From the NCBI RefSeq assembly GCF_000270185.1, contig NC_015516.1, positions 62,001-126,000 on the forward strand: a stretch of 64,000 bases of DNA, read 5' to 3'. This document shows, piece after piece, positions 58,595 through 64,000 of the stretch (its first letter is position 1; each line of letters opens with the position of its first letter). Made by a program: the position numbers and the translations under genes. The stretch comes from Melissococcus plutonius ATCC 35311. GTDB taxonomy: Bacteria > Bacillota > Bacilli > Lactobacillales > Enterococcaceae. The notes under the pieces are model-generated. The model did no database searches, was not told the DNA's origin, and saw only the letters and a list, made by a program, of their open reading frames with translations.

Positions 58595-59347
58595 TTAAAT
58601 GAGATGTACACCCTTATCTACATAAATGGTATCACCGATCATACCACTAGCAAGATTGCTGACTAGAAAGGCACAAGTATTACCTATTTCTTCAATTGTG
58701 ACACCTACATTATCAGCTGCACGTTCGTTAGACACTCTAATTAATTGATCATAATCTTTAACACCTGTTACAGCTAACGTTTTAATAGCACCGGCAGATA
58801 TTGCATTAACATGGACTTGATTAACAGCGAATTCATAAGCTAGGTATCTTACTGCAGCTTCCAAAGAAGCTTTGGCAACGCCCATTACATTATAATTTGG
58901 AACAGCTCTCTCTGAACCGAAATACGTTAATGCAACTATACCAGAACCTGGATTCAATAAAGGTTTAGCGTAATGCGCGACAGCTAAAAGGGAATAACTG
59001 CTGATGTCCTGTGCTAAAGCGTAACCAGAACGAGAGACATCACTAATATTGCCTGATAATTCTTCTTTATTGGCAAAAGCAATGGCATGAACAAGACCAT
59101 CAATTTTTCCGACAGATTCCTGAATAAAAGTAAATGCTTTTTCAATGGATTCATCGGAAGCAGCATCGCATTCAATTAAAATGTCTGTTTCATCTGCTAA
59201 TTTGGCCACTTGTTTTTTCATACGCTCATTTTGGTATGTATAAATTACTTGTGCGCCTTGTTCTCTTAAGGCTTTTGCACATCCCCAAGCGATACTTTTT
59301 TTATTGGCTACACCCATCACTACAATTTTTTTGTCTTTTAAAAACAT
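58595..59347 (-). CDS. fabI: Enoyl-[acyl-carrier-protein] reductase (NADH)
   Basis: 250 residues, last step of each fatty-acid elongation cycle and target of triclosan-type drugs. Short-chain dehydrogenase fold with MGVANKKSIAWG near 11, HAIAFANKEEL near 87, Y142, and the catalytic Y152-x6-K159 (YNVMGVAK) that marks FabI rather than other SDRs. AAGGAG precedes the ATG. It is divergent from fabF-fabZ, the arrangement I know from the enterococcal fabI-fabO-fabN locus. Confidence 0.96.
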   Translation of the reverse strand: MFLKDKKIVVMGVANKKSIAWGCAKALREQGAQVIYTYQNERMKKQVAKLADETDILIECDAASDESIEKAFTFIQESVGKIDGLVHAIAFANKEELSGNISDVSRSGYALAQDISSYSLLAVAHYAKPLLNPGSGIVALTYFGSERAVPNYNVMGVAKASLEAAVRYLAYEFAVNQVHVNAISAGAIKTLAVTGVKDYDQLIRVSNERAADNVGVTIEEIGNTCAFLVSNLASGMIGDTIYVDKGVHLI

Positions 59348-59429
59348 AGAGAAACTCCTTTATTTTATTCATTTAATTTGAAAAACGCCTACCTATCAGT
59401 TCTTGTTTAAAATTAATTTTATTATTAAG

Positions 59430-59458
59430 TTGACGGATAAAAATGCAACTGGTATCAT
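59430..59458 (+). promoter_or_regulatory. Promoter of fabF-fabZ
   Basis: TTGACG (59430-59435) and TATCAT (59453-59458), 17 bases apart, about 180 bases before fabF. Confidence 0.65.
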
Positions 59459-59538
59459 CTGTGTAAGAATAAGAATGCTTAACTAAACAATTCTGTGAGG
59501 TATGCATTTTTCTTGATGTCTGAATTATTAACTAAAAT

Positions 59539-59555
59539 ACTTTGAAAGTCAAACT
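59539..59555. promoter_or_regulatory. FabT-like operator
   Basis: ACTTTGAAAGTCAAACT; its complement AGTTTGACTTTCAAAGT fits the streptococcal/enterococcal FabT box (AGTTTGANNNTCAAA type). It lies between the fabF promoter and its start codon, where FabT bound with acyl-ACP would repress transcription. Confidence 0.6.
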
Positions 59556-59635
59556 ATTTTTACTTAATTTTAAAAAATTATTGGTAAGAATGATATATTT
59601 ATTCTAAAAATTGCATTATAAGTACGGAGGAAATC

Positions 59636-60874
59636 ATGAAAAGAGTCGTCGTTACTGGAATGGGAGCTATTACTCCAATAGGCAATACTGTTGAAGAATA
59701 TTGGGAAAACCTGATAAAAGGAAAAGTAGGGTTTAATCCAATTACTAAATTTGATTCTAAGGAAACTGGAATTACTTTAGCTGGTGAGGTAAAAGAGTTT
59801 AATCCTCAAGAAGTATTGGATAGAAAGGAATATAAACGAATGGATCTATTTTCCCAATATGGCTTGGTTGCAGCTTTACAAGCTTTGGAAGATAGTGGAT
59901 TATCAGAACAAGAAATAGACCCTAAAAGATTGGGAGTTATTGTTGGCAGTGGAATCGGTGGCATGACAACTTTACAAGACCAAGTAAGAGTGATGGATAA
60001 AAAGGGTCCAAAACGGGTGACACCTTTCTTTGTTCCAATGGTTATTGCCAATATGGTTGCTGGTAACATTTCTATTCGTCTTGGTGCAAAGGGACCTTCA
60101 CAAACGGTTGTAACAGCATGTGCATCTGCTACAAATGCTATTGGTGAAGCTTTTGAAGCAATTAAAAATGGTAAGATGGATATGATGGTCACTGGTGGTG
60201 CAGAAGCTGCGGTTTGTGAAATAGGTATTTCAGGATTCGCTGCTTTAAGTGCTTTAAGTACTTCGACAGATCCAAATCGGGCATCGATTCCCTTTGACGC
60301 TGAACGTACAGGGTTTGTTATGGGTGAAGGTGCTGGAATGTTGATACTAGAAGAATTAGAACATGCACAAAGAAGAGGAGCTAAGATCCTTGGTGAAATT
60401 GTCGGATATGGTAATAATTGCGATGCAAGTCATATGACGGCTCCTTTAAAAGATGGTAGTGGTGCAGCTGGCGCAATTGAACAAGCATTAACTGAAGCGA
60501 CAATCAAACCTGAACAAGTAAATTACATAAATGCACATGGTACATCCACTGCAGCAAATGATGCAGCTGAAACAACAGCTATTCATCGTGTTTTTGGTGA
60601 TAATGCTGCTAAGATACCTGTCTCAAGTACAAAAAGTATGATTGGACATTTGTTAGGTGCTGGAGGCGGTGTTGAAGCGATTGCATGTATAAAAACCTTG
60701 CAAGAAGGAGTTGCCCATCCAACTGCTGGATACCAAGTTGTTGACCCAGCTTGTGATCTTGATTATATTAGCGAGGGTGCTAGAGAAATTAATGCAAAAT
60801 ATGCTATCAGCAATTCTTTTGGATTTGGTGGGCATAATGCAGTCATTTGTATGAAGAAATGGGAGGAAAAATAA
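59636..60874 (+). CDS. fabF: Beta-ketoacyl-ACP synthase II (FabF/FabO type)
   Basis: 412 residues; condenses malonyl-ACP with acyl-ACP. Catalytic triad C162 (TACASATNAIG), H301 (NAHGTSTAAND) and H338 (KSMIGHLLGAGG). GGAGG precedes the ATG. The dehydratase gene follows with no gap. In E. faecalis the fabF-type gene in this position (fabO) elongates the cis-unsaturated intermediate made by its neighbour FabN; the same role is likely here by gene order. Confidence 0.96.
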   Translation: MKRVVVTGMGAITPIGNTVEEYWENLIKGKVGFNPITKFDSKETGITLAGEVKEFNPQEVLDRKEYKRMDLFSQYGLVAALQALEDSGLSEQEIDPKRLGVIVGSGIGGMTTLQDQVRVMDKKGPKRVTPFFVPMVIANMVAGNISIRLGAKGPSQTVVTACASATNAIGEAFEAIKNGKMDMMVTGGAEAAVCEIGISGFAALSALSTSTDPNRASIPFDAERTGFVMGEGAGMLILEELEHAQRRGAKILGEIVGYGNNCDASHMTAPLKDGSGAAGAIEQALTEATIKPEQVNYINAHGTSTAANDAAETTAIHRVFGDNAAKIPVSSTKSMIGHLLGAGGGVEAIACIKTLQEGVAHPTAGYQVVDPACDLDYISEGAREINAKYAISNSFGFGGHNAVICMKKWEEK

Positions 60875-61318
60875 ATGGAAAAAGTACTAACAGCTGAAGA
60901 GGTTATGGCGTTAATCCCAAATAGATATCCAATTTGTTATATTGATTATGTGGATGAGTTAACACCAAATAAAAAAATTATTGCAACAAAAAATGTAACA
61001 ATTAATGAAGAATTTTTCCAAGGACATTTTCCAGGGAATCCAACAATGCCAGGTGTTTTGATTCTTGAATCTTTGGCACAAGCCGGTTCGATTCTAATTT
61101 TAAAGACTGAACAATTTAATGGCAAAACTGCTTATATTGGTGGTATCGATAAAGCAAAATTCCGTCAAAAAGTTGTTCCAGGAGATGTATTAAAATTACA
61201 TTTTGAAATTATTAAACAACGTGAAACAATCGGAACAGCACAAGCAGCAGCATATGTTGAAGGCAAGAAGGTTTGTGAATGTCAATTTACCTTTATTATT
61301 GGTCAGGAAACACGCTAA
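60875..61318 (+). CDS. fabZ: 3-hydroxyacyl-ACP dehydratase (FabZ/FabN type)
   Basis: 147 residues, hot-dog fold, with active-site H51 (GHFPGNPTMPGVL) and E65 (ILESLAQ). GGAGG lies in the end of fabF, and the start codon directly follows its stop. Sequence alone cannot separate FabZ from the bifunctional dehydratase/isomerase FabN; the position behind a fabO-like gene and beside fabI matches enterococcal fabN, which introduces the double bond of unsaturated fatty acids. Confidence 0.93.
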   Translation: MEKVLTAEEVMALIPNRYPICYIDYVDELTPNKKIIATKNVTINEEFFQGHFPGNPTMPGVLILESLAQAGSILILKTEQFNGKTAYIGGIDKAKFRQKVVPGDVLKLHFEIIKQRETIGTAQAAAYVEGKKVCECQFTFIIGQETR

Positions 61319-61337
61319 TTTAAAAACACAATTAAAT

Positions 61338-61390
61338 TTAATATCAAATAAGACATAGAAATTTAATTTCTATGTCTTATTTGATATTAA
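61338..61390. terminator. 25-base perfect hairpin after fabZ
   Basis: Arms 61338-61362 and 61366-61390 with a 3-base loop, 19 bases past the fabZ stop. There is no long T run, but the stem is exceptionally stable. Confidence 0.8.
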
Positions 61391-61614
61391 GAATGAGTTG
61401 AAATATGCAGAAAATATAAAAGAATAAAAATGAGAAAAAACTCTTTATTGATGGGTTCTATTTTTAAAAGTAAATAGAATAGAAAAACCATTTCCTAACT
61501 AGTTTAGTTGAAAAAACGACTAGAGTAAGCTACACTGAAAATTAGAGTTTTATAGGAAAAATGTAAAAAATATATATTAAAAAGAAAATGCAAATAGAAA
61601 CTGGAGTGAAAATA

Positions 61615-62988
61615 ATGGAAAATCGGTATGCAATTATTTTAGCTGCTGGTAAAGGAACACGTATGAAGTCTAATCTATATAAAGTACTACATTCTGTAGC
61701 CGGAAAATCTATGGTAGAGAATGTCTTAGGCCAGGTAGAAAAAGCACATCTACAAAAAATTATTACCATTGTTGGGTATGGTGCACAAGCCATTAAAGAA
61801 GAATTAAATGAACGTTGTGAATATGTTCTTCAAGAAGAACAACTAGGGACAGGGCATGCTGTTTTACAAGCAGAGACATTATTAGGTGATAAGGAAGGAA
61901 TAACTCTGGTTGTTACTGGAGATACGCCTTTATTAACAACCGAGACAATCAATAATCTATTTGACTACCATCAAGAACAAAAAGCAAGTGCAACAATTTT
62001 AACTGCATATACAGAAGAACCAACCGGCTATGGTAGAATTATCCGTGACGCCAAAGGACTTGTTGAAAAAATTGTTGAACAAAAAGATGCGAATGACAAA
62101 GAAAAGTTGATCAAGGAAGTCAATACTGGAATGTTTTGTTTTAACAATAGCGATCTATTTTCTGCCTTATCTCAAATCACTACAGATAATTCACAAGGTG
62201 AATTTTACCTTACAGATGTAATTGAAATCTTAAAAAATAAAGGTAAGGTTGTTACTGCTTTTCAAATGGCTGATTTTGAAGAAGCCTTAGGTGTGAATGA
62301 CAGGGTTGCTTTGGCAGAAGCAAATAAAATCATGCAACGACGTTTAGCTAAAATGCATATGATGAATGGTGTAACCTTTATTGATCCTGAAAGCACGTAT
62401 ATTGAAGGAGAAGTTTCTATAGGACCAGATACAATTATAGAAGCTGGTGTTCAATTAAAGGGAAAAACAAAAATAGGCAAAGAATGTATCATTGGTGCAC
62501 ATTCTGAAATTATCGATAGTATTATTGAAGATAAAGTAGTAGTGAAACATTCTGTGATTCAAGAAAGCAAGGTTCATAGTGAGTCAGATGTAGGTCCCTT
62601 TGCACATTTGCGGCCTAATGCAACAATTGGAAAACATGTCCATATTGGGAATTTTGTTGAAGTCAAGAACTCTTTTATTGATGAAGGAACAAAAGTTGGA
62701 CATCTTACGTATGTAGGTGATGCAAGCTTAGGAAAAAATATTAATGTGGGTTGTGGCGTTGTTTTTGTTAATTATGATGGTAAGAATAAATATCGAACAA
62801 CTGTAGGCGACTATGCATTTATTGGCTCATCAACAAATATTGTTGCACCTGTTCAAATTGCTGAAAAATCTGTTATTGCTGCTGGTTCAATTATTACAAA
62901 AGATGTTAATAAATATGATTTAGCAATTGCGCGTGCAAAACAGATAAACAAATCAGATTATGCGAAAAAATTTCCTTATCTAAACTAA
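61615..62988 (+). CDS. glmU: Bifunctional UDP-GlcNAc pyrophosphorylase/GlcN-1-P acetyltransferase
   Basis: 457 residues from ATG 61615 (GGAGTG upstream; ATG 61588 lacks an RBS). N-terminal uridyltransferase with [11 protein letters not shown] (about 9-19), VVTGDTPLL near 100 and the YGRI block; C-terminal left-handed beta-helix acetyltransferase (from about 250) with [11 protein letters not shown], and the catalytic His region [13 protein letters not shown]. It makes UDP-N-acetylglucosamine for peptidoglycan and teichoic acids. prs follows 98 bases downstream, the usual glmU-prs pair of Bacilli. Confidence 0.97.
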   Translation: MENRYAIILAAGKGTRMKSNLYKVLHSVAGKSMVENVLGQVEKAHLQKIITIVGYGAQAIKEELNERCEYVLQEEQLGTGHAVLQAETLLGDKEGITLVVTGDTPLLTTETINNLFDYHQEQKASATILTAYTEEPTGYGRIIRDAKGLVEKIVEQKDANDKEKLIKEVNTGMFCFNNSDLFSALSQITTDNSQGEFYLTDVIEILKNKGKVVTAFQMADFEEALGVNDRVALAEANKIMQRRLAKMHMMNGVTFIDPESTYIEGEVSIGPDTIIEAGVQLKGKTKIGKECIIGAHSEIIDSIIEDKVVVKHSVIQESKVHSESDVGPFAHLRPNATIGKHVHIGNFVEVKNSFIDEGTKVGHLTYVGDASLGKNINVGCGVVFVNYDGKNKYRTTVGDYAFIGSSTNIVAPVQIAEKSVIAAGSIITKDVNKYDLAIARAKQINKSDYAKKFPYLN

Positions 62989-63086
62989 ACTTTCTCTGAA
63001 TCACTTGATTTATTTTGTGATGACTACTATTATTTAAAAGGAAATAAAGTTTATGTAATTGCCTGAAAAAGAAAGTGGAGGTTCTA

Positions 63087-64000
63087 ATGTCGAAACATTA
63101 TTTTGATCCGAGGTTGAAAATTTTTTCTCTTAATTCAAATCGTCCATTAGCCGAAAAGATTGCTAATGCCGTAGGTGTAGAACTTGGAAAATCATCAGTT
63201 AATCAGTTTAGTGATGGAGAAATTCAAATTAATATTGAAGAAAGTATTCGTGGGTCACATGTATATCTGGTCCAATCAACAAGTAGCCCGGTAAATGATA
63301 ATTTGATGGAATTACTCATTATGATTGATGCTTTAAAGCGTGCTAGTGCAAAAACAATTAATGTTGTTATGCCTTATTATGGTTATGCACGTCAAGATCG
63401 AAAAGCTCGGTCTCGTGAACCAATTACAGCTAAATTGGTTGCAAACATGCTTGAAAAAGCTGGAACAACCCGTATGTTAACGTTAGATCTCCATGCTGTT
63501 CAAATTCAAGGTTTCTTTGATATTCCTGTGGATCATTTAATGGGCGCACCATTAATTGCCGATTACTTTTTGGAACGTGAGATTCAAGGAGACGATGTTG
63601 TAGTTGTTTCTCCAGACCATGGCGGGGTAACACGTGCCCGCAAATTGGCTGAATATCTTAAATCACCAATTGCTATTATTGATAAACGTCGACCAAAAGC
63701 CAATGTTGCTGAAGTCATGAATATTATTGGACAAGTGGAAGACAAGGTTTGTGTATTGATTGATGATATGATTGACACAGCGGGTACAATTACTTTAGCA
63801 GCAAATGCTCTGAAGGAAGCTGGAGCAAAAGAAGTATATGCCTCTTGTACGCACCCAGTTTTATCCGGACCTGCTTTGCAACGGATTGAAGATTCTGCGA
63901 TTAAACGATTGGTTGTTACAGATTCTATTTATCTATCAGATGATAGAAAAATCGGAAAGATTGATGAAATTAGCGTAAGTGAATTAATCGGGGATGCAAT
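63087..64000 (+). CDS. prs: Ribose-phosphate pyrophosphokinase, 3' end outside window
   Basis: Begins at ATG 63087 with GGAGG upstream and runs off the window after about 304 of an expected 320-325 codons. It makes PRPP from ribose 5-phosphate and ATP for purine, pyrimidine, His, Trp and NAD synthesis. Key blocks are [34 protein letters not shown], the ATP-site region [17 protein letters not shown] (about 96-112), [12 protein letters not shown], and the PRPP loop [13 protein letters not shown] (near 220). All visible parts are intact. Confidence 0.97.
   Translation, partial: MSKHYFDPRLKIFSLNSNRPLAEKIANAVGVELGKSSVNQFSDGEIQINIEESIRGSHVYLVQSTSSPVNDNLMELLIMIDALKRASAKTINVVMPYYGYARQDRKARSREPITAKLVANMLEKAGTTRMLTLDLHAVQIQGFFDIPVDHLMGAPLIADYFLEREIQGDDVVVVSPDHGGVTRARKLAEYLKSPIAIIDKRRPKANVAEVMNIIGQVEDKVCVLIDDMIDTAGTITLAANALKEAGAKEVYASCTHPVLSGPALQRIEDSAIKRLVVTDSIYLSDDRKIGKIDEISVSELIGDA

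Noticed and set aside
1-64000. CRISPR arrays, tRNA or rRNA genes, complete insertion sequences
   Set aside because: Looked for regularly spaced repeats, cloverleaf-like segments and transposase motifs; none seen by eye.

Overview
The window comes from a very AT-rich, low-GC Gram-positive bacterium of the Enterococcaceae. The fabI / fabF-fabZ block has the same order as the enterococcal fabI-fabO-fabN locus. There is a WxL surface-protein cluster, an LPMTG sortase substrate, BceAB-type and AgrAC-type modules, and Shine-Dalgarno sequences of the AGGAGG type. The unusual number of broken genes together with long gene-poor AT-rich stretches looks like a reducing genome, and Melissococcus plutonius is the best guess. 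That name is an inference, because no 16S gene or species marker lies in the window.

Layout. 1-2100: end of an unidentified gene, then rplM-rpsI with a clear promoter, followed by the relic of a tyrosine recombinase just past the rpsI stop. 2.5-6.9 kb: LytTR response regulator, AgrC-like kinase (frameshifted at an A10 tract), small membrane protein and a two-gene ABC exporter. 7.1-12 kb: P-loop kinase-like protein, three small SdpI-like or Xre membrane proteins, and a Vat/CatB-type acetyltransferase with a leader peptide and hairpin typical of drug-inducible attenuation. 12.8-16.9 kb: two unidentified ORFs, a secreted DUF4874/DUF4832-like protein and a broken secreted beta-sandwich protein. 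17.3-20.7 kb: YvfRSTU-like ABC exporter plus LuxR-type two-component system, kinase broken. 22-28 kb: broken LPMTG/MucBP protein, two cell-envelope proteins and a broken glycerate kinase. 29.5-34.1 kb: WxL cluster. 35.2-36.3 kb: Gly/His-rich membrane protein. 36.8-39.6 kb: broken bacteriocin-associated ABC exporter locus. 40.7-49.3 kb: lipoprotein, BceAB, adhP, orphan histidine kinase, and a deletion junction that beheaded two divergent genes. 50.7-57 kb: arabinoside uptake and hydrolysis operon with a broken binding protein. 57.5-64 kb: nitroreductase, fabI, fabF-fabZ, glmU-prs.

How it fits together. The housekeeping ends (ribosomal proteins; fatty-acid elongation; UDP-GlcNAc and PRPP synthesis) are intact. 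The accessory middle consists of environmental sensing, peptide export or defence, surface display and plant-glycan use, and many of its genes carry a frameshift, nonsense codon or truncation. Several frameshifts lie in A runs, so phase variation or homopolymer sequencing error must be excluded. The in-frame nonsense codons (19000, 22303, 22462, 27918, 49743) and the 48.4 kb deletion cannot be explained that way.

The most interesting items are the attenuator-like leader ahead of the acetyltransferase (11129-11285), the A10 tract in the AgrC-like kinase, the integrase relic at the rpsI 3' end, the double 5' deletion at about 48.4 kb, and the Gly/His-rich Tim44-like membrane protein.
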